Shown piece by piece: positions 20,476-31,917 of a stretch of 64,000 nt of DNA. Origin of the DNA: Costus lasius (taxonomy: Eukaryota; Streptophyta; Magnoliopsida; Zingiberales; Costaceae); assembly GCA_027563935.2 (NCBI GenBank), contig JANVAS020000203.1:5084001-5148000 (forward strand), written 5' to 3'. The notes beneath the pieces were generated by a model. That model did no database searches and was not told the DNA's origin. It saw only the letters and a program-made list of their open reading frames with translations. A program made the translations under genes and the position numbers. How positions within the stretch are numbered: the first letter of the stretch is position 1; each line of letters begins with the position of its first letter.

Positions 20476-22921
20476 TTAGCTTGACCCATCCACACTTGGA
20501 TTCATTTGTATCTCATGAAGCAGATAATGTTCCCCTTCTTCAATTTGTTCTCCATGATAGTAGTGCTTCAATCTTTGTCCATTAACCTTGAACACTCCTT
20601 TCTCTTCACTCCATATGTCGACGGCTCCGTGCGGATAAGTCTTCTTCACCTGGTTGAAAATCTTTTCTGAGTATGTGCCGATCATTCCATCTCTTGGTTT
20701 TCTCCTTGTAGATTTTTGCATTTTCATAAGCAGAGAGTCTAATTTCTTCAAGTTCACTCAATTGTAGTTTCCTCTTTTCACTTGCACTCTTCAAGTCAAA
20801 ATTTAGTGTTCTAATCACCCAGAATGCTTTATGCTCGAGTTCTACAGGAAGGTAACATGACTTTCCATAAATCAATTGAAATGATGACATACCTATTGGT
20901 GTTTTGAAAGCAGTCCGGTATGCCCAAAGTGCATCATCAAGCTTAAGAGCCCAGTCCTTCCTTATTCTTGACACTGTTTTTTCCAATATCCCTTTAATTT
21001 CCCTATTAGATATCTCCACTTGTCCACTTGTTTGGGGATGATAAGGTGTTGCGACCCTATGATTCACCCCATATTTTCTAAGTAAAGCTGAAAACTTGTG
21101 TTCAATAAAGTGGGATCCTCTATCACTGATCACCACTCGCGGTACTCCAAATCGTGGGAAGATAACTCTTTTAAACAATTTCACCACAACCCTAGAGTCA
21201 TTAGTAGGAGATGCAATGGCTTCTACCCACTTGGAAACATAATCTACCGCCACGAGTATATAATTATTTCCTCCAGATGATGGAAAAGGTCCCATGAAAC
21301 CAATACCCCAAACATCAAAAATCTCAACCTCAAGTATGGTGGACAATGGCATTTCATTCCTTTTATTTATGTTCCCCATCCTTTGACAATTATCACAAGA
21401 CATTATAAAATTTCTTGCATCCTTAAACAATGTGGGCCAATAAAATCCAGATTGTAATACCTTAAAAACTGTCTTCTCAGTACTAGCATGCCCTCCGTAT
21501 GATGATCCATGGCATTGTGATAATATGTCTTTCGTTTCCTCTTCAGGGATACATCTTCTGTATATTCCATCTGCACATCTTTTGAACACATAAGGCTCAT
21601 CCCAAAAATAGTGTTTAACATCTGCTAAAAATCTTTTCTTGCCTTGGTAATTCAAATCAATAGGAAATATTTTTGCAACAAGATAATTTACAATATCTGC
21701 ATACCAAGGGGCCTTAATCTGTTCAACTCTCATCAGTTGTTCCTCAGGAAAAGAATCATTAATGTCACCTTTTGTATCTTCAACCATTATCCTTGAAAGG
21801 TGGTCTGTAACTAAATTCTCTGTGCCTTTCTTATCCTCGATTTCTAGGTCAAACTCTTGTAGAAGCAAAATCCATCTCAACAACCTTGGCTTACTGTCCT
21901 TCTTCTGCATCAAATATTTAACTGCAGCATGATCGGTGTACACTATAATCTTTGAATTTATCAGGTAAGATCTGAATTTGTCAAATGCAAAAACTATGGC
22001 TAACAACTCTTTCTCAGTGGTGGTGTAGTTTCTCTATGTTTCATCTAGAGCTTTACTAGCATAGGAGATCACATTAGGCTTCTTGTCCTTCCTTTGCCCT
22101 AGAATTGCTCCCACTGCAAAATCGCTGGCATCACACATAAGCTCGAAAGGTAATTCCCAGTCAGGTGGCTGTATGATCGGTGCTGATGTCAAGGCCTTTT
22201 TCAATTCCTGAAAAGCAAATAGACATTTCTCATCAAAGCAGAATTTGGCATCTTTATAAAGTAAATCTGTTAAAGGTTTAGCAAGTTTAGAGAAGTCCCT
22301 GATGAACCTCCTATAAAACCCTGCATGTCCCAAAAAACTCCTGATTTCCTTGACAGTGGTGGGTGGTGCCAACTTCTCAATCACTTCTATCTTGGCCTTG
22401 TCCACTTCAATCCCTCTTTCTAAAACAAGATGGCCCAAAACGATCCCCTGTCTAACCATAAAGTGACACTTTTCCCAATTCAAGACAAGGTTAGTCTCTT
22501 CGCATCTCTTCAAAACTCTAGAGAGGTTAGCCAAATAGTCATCAAAGGAAAAACCATAAACTGAAAAATCACCCATGAAGTCTTCAATAAATTGAGAAAA
22601 GATTGCCATCATGCACCTCTAAAAAGTGGCAGGTGCATTGCATAAACCAAAAGGCATTCTTCTATAAGCAAAAGTACCATATGGACATGTGAAAGTGGTC
22701 TTATCTTGGTCATCTAGGTGAATAGGAATTTGAAAGAATCCAGAATAACCATCAAGAAAACAAAAATAAGAATGCTTGGCAAGTCTTTCAACCATCTGAT
22801 CAATAAAAGGCAAGGGAAAATGATCTTTCCTAGTGGCAGTATTTAGTTTTCTGTAATCAATGCACATACGCCAACTAGTGATGGTTCTAACTGGTATTAA
22901 CTCATTGTCTTTATTTTTCAT
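20476..22921 (-). pseudogene. Gyp-E1 reverse transcriptase, RNase H and integrase, inactive
   Basis: One frame (first bases at positions 1 mod 3) covers RT, with ITSWRMCIDYRKLNTAT and YGTFAYRRMPFGLCNAP; RNase H, with [11 protein letters not shown] and TDHLSRI; and integrase, with an HHCC site, ISDRGSHF and [12 protein letters not shown]. Damage: TAG stops at 22619 and 22034, both in place of Gln; FMDD in RT reads FMGD (22571-22573); and the first integrase Asp (GIDFMGP in relatives) is Gly (21299-21301). The C terminus has lost about 25 codons present in Gyp-E2 between DFQ and QVKK, shifting frame near 20660; the last part ([17 protein letters not shown]) continues in the new frame to 20476. 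A one-base deletion in an A-run at about 22925 separates it from the protease frame. Confidence 0.88.
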
Positions 22922-22923
22922 TA

Positions 22924-24345
22924 CTGTAACACCTCCCTTTTAGGTACACAATGTACAGGACTTACCCACTTACTATCAGAGATAGGGTAGATAATATCTG
23001 CATCTAACAATTTTAGCACCTCCTTCTTTACCACTTCCTTCATGGATGGATTGAGTCTTCTCTGAAAGTCTACATGCGGCTTGTGCTCATCCTCCATGTG
23101 AATTCTGTGCATACAAAAGGAAGGGTTAATTCCTTTCAAATCATCAATAGTATACCCAATTACCTTTCTATGAGTTCTTAGTTCTTTCAAGAGAAGATCA
23201 GTTTCCCTGGCATCTAATTGAGCATTTACAATTACAGGGTAGGTAGAGTTGGGACCAAGAAACTCATATCTAAGGTTATTAGGTAAAACTTTCAGTTCAA
23301 CTTTAGGAATCTTTTCTTTTTCAATATCAAAAGTAGCACAATCCAAAATGTCATGTTTTTCATCATCAAAATCATTCTCAAAACCAGAATTGTCATTTTC
23401 TTCACAAGAACTTCCCAAGGGATAAGAAAGAGAGTCAGAAAAAGGATTAGAAAGAGGAACATCAACAAAAGAATCATCAAACAAGCAACTAACATCATAG
23501 ACTGTGTCATCAATAGCATGGATAGTGCAGCAAGAACTAGCATATGCGAGTTTTTTCAATGAATTATTCAAATCAAATTCAATCTTGTCATTGCCAATCA
23601 AAGTAAGTTTACCATTCCTTACATCAATAAGGGCTCCAGCAGTGGCTAGGAACGGTCTACCCAAAATAATAGGAATCTTGGCATCCTCTTCCATTTCAAG
23701 TACCACAAAATCAGCAGGTATGAAGTACTTACCAACTTGTATATGAACATCTTCCAAAATACCTACTGGATATTTCACTGATCTATCGGTGAGTTGGAAA
23801 GAAATTGTAGTCGGTTTAGGGGCTCCCATGTCCAGTTTTCTGCACATAGATAAAGGCATAAGACTAACACTCGCCCCTAGATCACATAGAGCTTGATTGA
23901 AAGCAACATTGCCAATTGAACAGGGTATCGAGAAGCTACCTGGATCTTTTAACTTTGGTGGCAACTTGTTTTGAATTAGAGCACTGCATTCTTCAGTTAG
24001 TGCTACAGTACCGTAATCCTCAATTTTTCTCTTGTTGGATAAGATTTCTTTTAAAAACTTTGCATAAGTAGGCATTTGGGATAATGCATCAGTAAAAGGA
24101 ATATTAATGTACAGCTTTTTTAATACTTCTAAAAATTTTCCAAACTGCCTATCTAGTTTAGCTTGCACGATCCTCTGGGGGAAAGGGATAGGTGTACTAT
24201 ATGGCTGTGGAGAACTAGGTCTGGGCACCTCATCCTCACAAGGCAAGTCACCTTTCTGTGACGATCCATTCTCTCCAGAAGGAGAAGAATCGGGAAGGGA
24301 CTGCACTTGTGTGGGCTGTGTTTCAAAAATAGGATCCTCACTAGG
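22924..24345 (-). pseudogene. Gyp-E1 protease and RT N-terminal region
   Basis: The frame starts after a one-base indel near 24345, where the gag frame (EDEPKYLV) is lost and SEDPIFETQPTQVQSLPD continues in another frame. It holds the retropepsin-like protease with the CDLGASVSLMPLSMCRKL active site and the ILGRPFLATAGALIDV flap-side motif. The N-terminal RT segment follows (LNPSMKEVVKKEVLKLLDADIIYPISDSKWVSPVHCVPK). It ends at a frameshift in AAAAGGGAGG at about 22925, where relatives have one more A. In an active relative gag, protease and pol would be one ORF. Confidence 0.85.
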
Positions 24346-25430
24346 TATTTAGGCTCATCCTCTTCATCATCTATGGGTCCCTTTGGATCTTCCAACTGTC
24401 TACCACTCCTGGTCATGATGGCATTACAATGTTCCCTGGGATTTGGTTCAGGTTTTGCAGGTAACTTCCCAGGGGGTCTATAAGGTGTATTAGCCTGTTG
24501 TGCTATCTGAGTTTCCAATATTTTGTTATGAGCAACAACACCATCCAACCTAGAGTTTATCTGCTTAAGGGTTTCTGTGATCTCATCATTTTTGCTCATC
24601 TGATTACCCATGAATCTCTCAAACATCTCTTCTAAACTAGATTTTTGGGGTTGATTATGGTTTGACTGTCTCTGGTCATACCCCCTATTATCATTTTGCC
24701 CACTAGTTTGATTGTTACTTTTCCAAGACAAGTTAGGATGGTTGCGCCAACCAGGATTGTAAGTATTGGAGTAAGGGTCACTAGGTCTAGCTTTGTTGTA
24801 ACCCCCCACAACATTAACTTGCTCACTCTCTTGGTCAACTATAACTTTGCATTCCTCAGCATAATGCCCATTGTTCCCACAAACTTCACATACAACAGAA
24901 GAAACAGAAGCGGCTTGCATTTGAAAAGAATCAAAACGGTTACATAACGAGTCTACCTTTTCTGCAAGAGAGCACCAACCATCACCATCGTTCTTACCAT
25001 GAGAAGGCCGATAAAGCACTCCTCTCTCTGAAGCCCATTGGTTGTGATTTAGCGTCATCTCCTCAATCAAGGCATGAGCATCTTCAACAGTCTTGTTCAT
25101 CAAGACTCCCCCTGCAGCAGCATCAACAGTTAAGCGTGTATTGTAAAGCAAACCATTATAGAAAGTCTGAATTAAAACCCAGTTTTCCACTCCATGGTGG
25201 GGGCACTTCCGTTGGAGTTCATTAAGAAGCTCTCATGCTTCACTCATTGATTCTCCATCTCTCTGGGCAAAGCCTGTGATTTGATTCCTCAACTGGATCA
25301 TCTTACTGGGAGGAAAGTACTTCTGCAAGTAGGCATTTGACAAGCGCTCCCAAGTAGTGAACGTTCCAGTCGGGTGTGCATGAAGCCAGGCTTTTGCTCT
25401 GTCCCTGAGAGAAAAAGGAAACAGTCTTAG
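24345..25430 (-). pseudogene. Gyp-E1 gag, C-terminal part (after the solo LTR)
   Basis: Continues the gag frame of 27665-28023 once the 2234-bp solo LTR and one TSD copy are removed. It includes the capsid stretch with NWVLIQTFYNGLLYNTRLTV and a zinc knuckle CEVCGNNGHYAEEC, then a Gln/Asn-rich segment and LEEMFERFMGNQ. An in-frame TGA stands where relatives have Trp in SEAWE (at about 25233). Gyp-E3 has a TGA at exactly the same codon. The frame is lost near 24345. Confidence 0.85.
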
Positions 25431-27664
25431 TGTAACGCCCCCTCAGAATAAATCCCAAACACATGCAGAAACCGCGGAAGATAGGGAACGTCACACACAA
25501 AACAACAAGACAAATGCTAGGGAATAATAGCTTAGGGAAACGATTCGGAAAATTTTACATCCGCTAGGCTGTAGGCTCCTGCCCTGCATCTGGAAATATA
25601 GTGGAATGAGCTACACAGCTTAGTGAGTAGATAGTCTCGTTCGACCATCCACTAATATACAATCAAAAATAGATGCAGATATCTTTTCAAAACTTTTAAC
25701 GGAAGATGACAAAGCATGATACATAATAAAGCTGATAACCATAAATCACAATCATGATCATACAACAATACACCCACCATCCCGGGCAACAAGATCACAA
25801 AACAGCCTAACCGGCTAACAGACTCAGACTCACGCAACTATTGTCCAGTGATTTCAGAATTGACCCCGAGGGTCCAACCCGGCCCTCGTCAAGGCACTGA
25901 GAGTAACTTGCAACGAACATTGGTGAGGCATAGATTCAAGAGGTGGCCCCCGCCAGGTCACGACGTGGCACTTTGTTCTACGACACTCAACCACACCCCC
26001 TTACCGGGAACACAAACAGAACAGAACGGAAGGTGAATGAATTCAAGAGGTGGCCCCCGTCTGACCAAGACGTGGCACTTTGTTTCAAACACCCAACTCT
26101 CAAAAGGTTTACCACTTGGACAAAATACCCTCAACACAAACTGGAAACCTGAACCTCTAACCTGGTCACTAGACTCTGGAACAGTCCCTCCATTACCGGA
26201 AACAAAACAGAATAGGATGGGTGGATTCTCCAACCCCAAATCAGAATGACTGTTCACTGAGTGCTCTAGTTGACCCTTAGGTTCAGTCCACTCAAGTCTA
26301 GGACCCTTATCGAATGCATATAACATAGACATTATTTCGAACATCACATCAATCAGGTTCAGAAAGGTCCTTAGATTTCATGCAAGCATGGTTTAACCTT
26401 TTCTAGGTTATCATTCAAGGTTATCAATCAATAATTAAAAATACATACTAATACAGAAAATTCACCAATTTCATTCACAAATAACATAAATACTGAATGT
26501 CACAAATTCATAGTTTTCTCCTAGTTCTTATAACAAAAGACAGAAATGCCCCTAGTTCAAAGTTTAAGTCATGCAGGAAAACTTATCCAAAAATTTCGTA
26601 AAAATAGTCATTACATCCCTCATGATCCCTAGATTCGTAATTTCAAGTTTTCCCCAATTTTAACTAGAAAATTTACCCAATTACCCCTAGGTCAATTTCA
26701 GTCAACAGAAACTTTTATTTCCAAAAATTCCCAAAAAAATACGGTAGAGTCCTTATATATCTAATTTCATGAATATCAATTTTTCCCCAATTTTTACCCA
26801 TACATTTGGGCGTAATTTCATGAAGAAGGGGCGAAATTCTCATTCAAGCCCTAATCTTCATGCAATTGAAAATCTAAAGTTACATACATGTTTAATCAAG
26901 GTTTAATTGATGATTAGGAGTCTTAAAAACGAGAAGCCCTAATTGTCATGCAAGCTAGGGTTTCGAAATTTAGGGAAAAATAAAGAAAACGTGTACACAT
27001 GTGAAAGCAAGAGTTCATGTTATATTTCTAGCCCTTAATTTTCTCTAAAACAAGCAATACTACTAATATGTGTGAACTAGGTGAAGGAGAAGATCCACTC
27101 ACCTTAATTTCGGTTTCTTCCAAGTCACAAACCCCCTCACGCCTCCCCTCACACTACTCACGTCGCCGGAAAACACCCAAGACTCGCCGGAACTCGCCCC
27201 CACCACCAATCGCCGCCGGCCACAAGAAGAGGAGAAGGAAGAAGAAAGCAAGTCGCCCCTTCACCCTAGAGAAACTCGTGAACAACGAGCAAAGAGGAAA
27301 AAAAAACGAGGGTGAACCCTCTAATTTCGTTTTCTACCTCCAAAGGATCCAAACCCAATAGCAAACATAAGTGGGAGATCCAATAACCCTTTAGTATAAG
27401 TTATATTTTCCACTTCACCCTTGTCAAGGGCTCTTACCCTTTTCTAATAGAAAGACACCACTAGCCTAGTGGTACACAGCACACATTCTACGCCTTAAGT
27501 TGCAGGTTCGAATCCTCTCCGCGACACATATTCTTTTTTTTTTTTTTACATAGCAGGGAAATACATAAATCAAGACATTTTCTCATTGAAAGAAATTCCC
27601 AAAAATGCTAAATAAATAACATTTTATTTTTTCTTACCTGCTAAAAAAATTTCTGGATCTTACA
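25431..27664. mobile_element. Solo LTR of an unrelated LTR retrotransposon, in Gyp-E1 gag
   Basis: It starts TGTAACGCCCC and ends GGATCTTACA, giving TG..CA ends with inverted TGTAA/TTACA tips. It is flanked by CTTAG at 25426-25430 and 27665-27669. No pol or PBS lies within its 2234 bp, so it is a solo LTR left by LTR-LTR recombination. Its orientation is not determined. TGTAAC..TTACA ends are common in large plant gypsy elements. ORFs inside (25958-26347, 27068-27361) show no domain. Confidence 0.88.
27462..27547 (+). repeat. tRNA-like RNA polymerase III promoter boxes with T-run (SINE-like)
   Basis: TAGCCTAGTGGT (27462-27473) matches the A-box consensus at 11 of 12 positions. GGTTCGAATCC (27505-27515) is a perfect B box. 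A run of about 14 T follows (27534-27547). No acceptor or T-stem pairs form, so it is not a tRNA gene. It could be a SINE head captured in the LTR. Confidence 0.55.
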
Positions 27665-28023
27665 CTTAGTCTGAGGGCATCGTCAGATACACCATTAATC
27701 TTTATGGTGTCACAAAATTCAAGGAAAAGGGATAAGTGTTGGTTTGGATCTTCCAAAGGAGATCCTCCAAACTGATTTTGTTGAATCATCGATAAGAACG
27801 CTGGTTTGATCTCAAAGTTGTTTGCATCTATAGCAGGCCTAGTGATGCTGGAACGGATTCCTTGTGTATTCGGGGCTGCATAGTCTCTAAGCGTTCTTCT
27901 TTCTGCCATGATGGATTCTTCTTCTCTACCTTCTGCAAATTTCAACTTCCTGCGCAGTCTAAGTGTTTTATCAATTTCAGGGTCAAGAGGAACTAATGGT
28001 CCTGACCTAAGATTTCTGCGCAT
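27665..28023 (-). pseudogene. Gyp-E1 gag, N-terminal part
   Basis: Starts at an ATG (28021-28023) with MRRNLRSGPLVPLDPEID, followed by MAERRTLRDYAAPN, FEIKPAFLSMIQQNQFGG and LEFCDTIKING. This is the gag N terminus shared with Gyp-E3 (44466 onward). It ends at the solo LTR insertion after DDALRL. The start lies 146 bp downstream of the PBS. Gag is the structural protein of the particle; this copy cannot make a full one because of the insertion and a downstream stop. Confidence 0.85.
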
Positions 28024-28168
28024 ACACAAGTAGAAGGTTAGAAAGGTTCAGAATTTGTAGAACTAAAAGGAAATCAGAATCTATCACAGAAAGTTGTAAA
28101 AAAAACAAAAACAAGAAAAACTTAGTCTAGCGATAATAACAATTATGTCAATATCAACAAAACTGAAG

Positions 28169-28186
28169 TCCCCGGCAACGGCGCCA
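28169..28186 (-). other. Primer-binding site of Gyp-E1
   Basis: On the minus strand this reads TGGCGCCGTTGCCGGGGA, a few bases inside the 5' LTR. It is the PBS type of the Athila/Tat branch of plant gypsy elements, usually assigned to tRNA-Asp. Gyp-E3 has the same site at 44282. Confidence 0.8.
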
Positions 28187-28192
28187 AAAACT

Positions 28193-30201
28193 TGTTATTT
28201 CCGCAAGTGTATGGATACTTCGAAGTAATAAAAATATCGAACCACAGGGACTTCGTTGTTAAATACCGACTAATTGAGTTTTCACTAGCTAAGGGAATCG
28301 AGAATTATGTAAAAAAGAAGCAATCGAACTGTAATTGCAGTTAATCAGGATGAGAGAATCGGGACTAGGGGTTCATTCAACTTGATATTCAGAACTAGAT
28401 AGGATTAAAGAATCATCAATTTATCTCTGCTATGGTTAAGATATAATTCACTTGGCAAACAAACTAACTCACTCTCGCACAATTAGTCTGCAAGGAACGA
28501 TCCTCACTCTCGCACAAGATCAATTCAATGCTAAATATAAGTAAATTTCGGTTAAAGAGATTAAGGATCACTCTCTAGCATCCTATCTCAATACCAAGAT
28601 CTCAGGCAAAACTAAGCACTCTCGCACCTTAGTTTCACAGGTTTTACTCAAGGCTTTCTAACAATCTAACGTCTATCTCTAGCACGTTATCATATCTGTA
28701 ACAACAATAATTTCTATGTCATAACAATAACAAGAAATAAACTTCTAAAATCTAAAGATAAGAGCACAACCAATCTCTTGCGATGAGTTCTTACAATAAA
28801 TTCTAGGGTTCCAAGTTCTATGATATCATCTTCTTAGTCCATAGCATAAAACTCCAAGACATGTTAAAGCAAGAAACTAAAAGCGATTGAAGGAAATAAA
28901 TCACTTGAGAAAATAACCAAAGCAAAGACATATTGATGAAAAAGTTATCTAGTCAATGAAATATCAAGAGAATAACACCCCCTTGTCCCAAGAAGAGTTT
29001 AAGCTAACATGATAGAAGAATCACAGCAAAACATGATTTTGTATGATTGAAGATAGTAAGGAAGGAGTAAAAGTTACAAAACAGGGTTGCAAGTAAATCG
29101 CAGCCCGTAATTTGTCTCTGAATTCGCGATGAACAGTGTCGCGAACACGTTTTTGATGATTCCTCCTTCGATTGATCTCCTTTCAAGCCGAAACTTTTGT
29201 GGTGTATTCTTCTTCCTCAAGCGTAGCTTATTCTCAAAAATCATGGTCGAAGATGGTCTGTACAGCAAACGGCGATGAACCCTAGCCCGGCGATGACTTC
29301 CTCCAATTCTTCCTCAATCCTAGATAAAAATTGTTCCTTTTAGTTTGTGTGTCTTCTCTTCTTAAGGGCGAGTCTACTGCCTCTTTCAGATCTTAATTTG
29401 GAGCCCTGGATCAAAAGATACGGTCTTTGCAAGAATCGGGCGGAAAAATCAGAATTCTGAGTTCCAAAATATGGTACCGTGAAGCTTCATACGGCAGTGC
29501 CATATTTCATTCTGTGAGCTCTGGGCGAATAATACAGTGCCGTGAGAATATTTCTCATAAATACGGTGGTGCTGTATTCTTGTCAAGTGCTCCTGATCAG
29601 AATCGTCAGATAATACGGCACCGTGTATGCGATCACGGCAGTGCCGTATTTTTGTCAAATTTTTCTGGTTAAATTCGTCCAATTATACGGCACTGTGTAT
29701 GCGACCACGACAGTGCCGTATTTCCGATGAAGTTCTCTGGTCAAAATCTTTGCAAAATACGATACCGTGAAAGCTCTTCTGCCAAATACGGTAGTGCCGT
29801 AATTCCGTTGAGACTCTCTGGTTAAAAATGTGACAAAATACGGTACCATGAAGCTTCATACGGTAGTGTCGTATTTCGCCCAAATATGTCTGTTGAGAAA
29901 TATGGTACCGTGAGAGCTCTTTTGAAAAATACGGTACTGCCATATTTTAGCTAGAAAGTGTATTTTGCCTTGAAATTTGTTGGGTAGCTTCGTTTCGGCG
30001 TCTGGAATCCATTGGTGTGCTCAAATCTTCCAAAATCCATCAAAATATAGCACTTTTAACTTGAAAATGATCAAAAATAAGAAACAGTGTAGATTCTGCA
30101 ATATTTGACAATTAAAGCTTAAAAACAAGCAAAAGAGTAACATTATGGTTCAAAAGATTACTAAATAAGTACGGAAAATACTATGAAATTTAGAGTCATC
30201 A
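28193..30201 (-). repeat. 5' LTR of Gyp-E1 (2009 bp)
   Basis: On the plus strand it runs from TGTTATTTCCGC to GAGTCATCA. Its partner is 14780-16789, from which it differs by scattered substitutions of a few percent. Its palindrome array is at about 29460-29950. Confidence 0.92.
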
Positions 30202-31917
30202 CCCGGTGCTAGCCTCGGGAAGAAGATCCAAGCCTTTGTTCACCTTCTTCTATCCTCGCGCCACCTTCAAGGAAGATACGCCAATGGAAGAGGAGGAGGA
30301 GATGCCGCCAACACTTCCAACTCCTTGCGCCAAGAAGAGATGGAGAAGAAAGCTTGCAGCTAGAAGAAGGAAGAAGGATGCGCCACTCTTGATGCTCTCG
30401 CCCTTACCCCTTGCTCATGACAATATTATTGTCTACAAGAGCTCACACATGCATCTTGATAAATAGATGCAAGAGGCAGCAAAAGCAAGAGGTGAGGGTG
30501 GCACAAGTTTCATGAAGACGTGCGGCTAGGGTTAGGGTTTGGAGCAATTAGGGTTTAGGTTTTAGAAACTCTACAAGAGATTTCCATAAACCCCTTGCAA
30601 TCGCCCAAGACTTACCAAAGAAGTCTATCATGCCTTAGATGCATCAAGCCTTGCCATAAATGCAAGGTTTTCATCCAAGCATAAAGGGGGAGGCGCCAAT
30701 TCCTTCCAAAGGAAGCAACATGCGCCCACTCCTCCCCATTATGCCCTTAGGCGCCAATGGGAGGAGACTTCTCCCCATTATACCCTTTTAGCCAATTCCC
30801 TCTTCATGATAACTAGTTATTGGGCCTCATTGGGTAATGAGCTAGCCCAAACTTCATTACATGGGTTGATTAAGCCATTGAATCCAATCCAATGCAACAC
30901 TAATCCAAATGTGACGAATCTTGGTCAATTTTGGGTCAACCTGCCAAAAATAAAGTTGGGCTCCAATAACTCTCTTCCATCTCATCAGGCCCATTGACAC
31001 TGACGAAATCTCCCAAATAGATCCGAGTTATCCAATAACTCGATCATAAGGCTTCCCGATCAATACGAGAACTCGAGTATCAAGGTGTGCGACCCTGTAG
31101 GTTCCTCTGACATTGGCAGTGCTAACCTAAGGTCACCACAAGTAGTGAGTGACACCTAGTAGTGAATTGCTACTACCCAAGTCATCGGAATGGATACCGA
31201 CATCATATCCCCATCATCGCAACTAGGTACAGATACATTATAGTCCCTTTGCCAAACTGATATCCGATTGGACAAATGTGTCATCACTTGTTTTCACTCA
31301 ATCACATGGTTATGACTAAATTAGGTTCTCACCTGGGTATGGCCATACACTTTCAGTCATAGAACCATAGAGCAGCTCCATGGATATCAAGCTTCCCTTA
31401 GCAAGGGGCAAATCCTCTGTCTGTCCATTGACCTTCTCATATAGGTCGTGACATGCTCAATGACAACCGTTATTATCTTCCAACTACGGCGAGGTGTTAG
31501 GTTGTATCAAAGCATGTTCCTAACCATATAGAATAGTCAATGACATCAAGTCAAGGGATCAATGCATCTCTTGTCACTTGTGAGGATAACTCATAATGCT
31601 AAGTTATAGCCTCACAATGGGTCGGTCCAGTATATCTACCATTGATATACTCATATTTCTGCGTTAGCACCTTGTACCTAACAGCCCATATACCAGTCTC
31701 ACAAATACCAGAGATATCTCATATCCACTCAGGTACATCGACTAGGAACAACCATTTGAGCATATATCCAATTTATCTCCAGGGACATTATCATGTAAGT
31801 ACATAATCGCAGATGTAGACAAACATTGATAATGACAATACCAAAATGATATATATATCTATGTCAAGTAGTACAAAAGATAGACCGATACTAGGTCTCA
31901 TGGCATACACACCAACA
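30202..31917 (-). repeat. Cop-C 5' LTR, right piece
   Basis: It resumes with the duplicated CCCGG and TGCTAGCCTCGGGAAGAAG, as in Cop-G at about 61700, and ends CACACCAACA like Cop-B and Cop-G. It lacks the six-copy GTCCTAAT/ATTAGGAC array of the Cop-B and Cop-G LTRs. Confidence 0.85.

Larger units (their letters stand above)
14780..30201 (-). mobile_element. Gyp-E1: Athila-like Ty3/gypsy element with env-like ORF, defective
   Basis: The element is 15.4 kb on the minus strand, flanked by CCCGG at 14775-14779 and 30202-30206. Order in its own sense: 5' LTR 28193-30201, PBS, gag, protease, RT, RNase H, integrase, a spacer with palindromes, an env-like ORF, a 1.2-kb tail, 3' LTR 14780-16789. The first 245 bp of the LTRs differ at about 8 sites by eye, so it is much older than Cop-A. 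Coding regions carry stops, frameshifts, active-site changes and a 2.2-kb solo LTR in gag. It sits in the Cop-C 5' LTR. Confidence 0.92.
3383..31917 (-). mobile_element. Cop-C: old family-2 Ty1/copia element, host of the left nest
   Basis: The surviving parts are gag (3383-3428, 12596-12841), leader (12842-14531) and 5' LTR (14532-14779 plus 30202-31917). They match Cop-B and Cop-G. Cop-A (3429-12595) and Gyp-E1 (14780-30201) are later insertions, each flanked by a 5-bp duplication of Cop-C sequence. The polymerase half and 3' LTR lie beyond the gypsy LTR remnant and the left window edge, or are lost. The right flank after the LTR end is ATCAA (31918-31922), a candidate TSD with no partner in view. 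Confidence 0.8.

Noticed and set aside
25958..26347. 129-residue ORF and the plus-strand 97-residue ORF at 27068
   Set aside because: Both lie inside the solo LTR with no recognisable domain; basic, Ser/Pro/Lys-rich composition follows the base composition.
27462..27534. tRNA gene
   Set aside because: A and B boxes are present, but no acceptor, anticodon or T-stem pairs can be formed.
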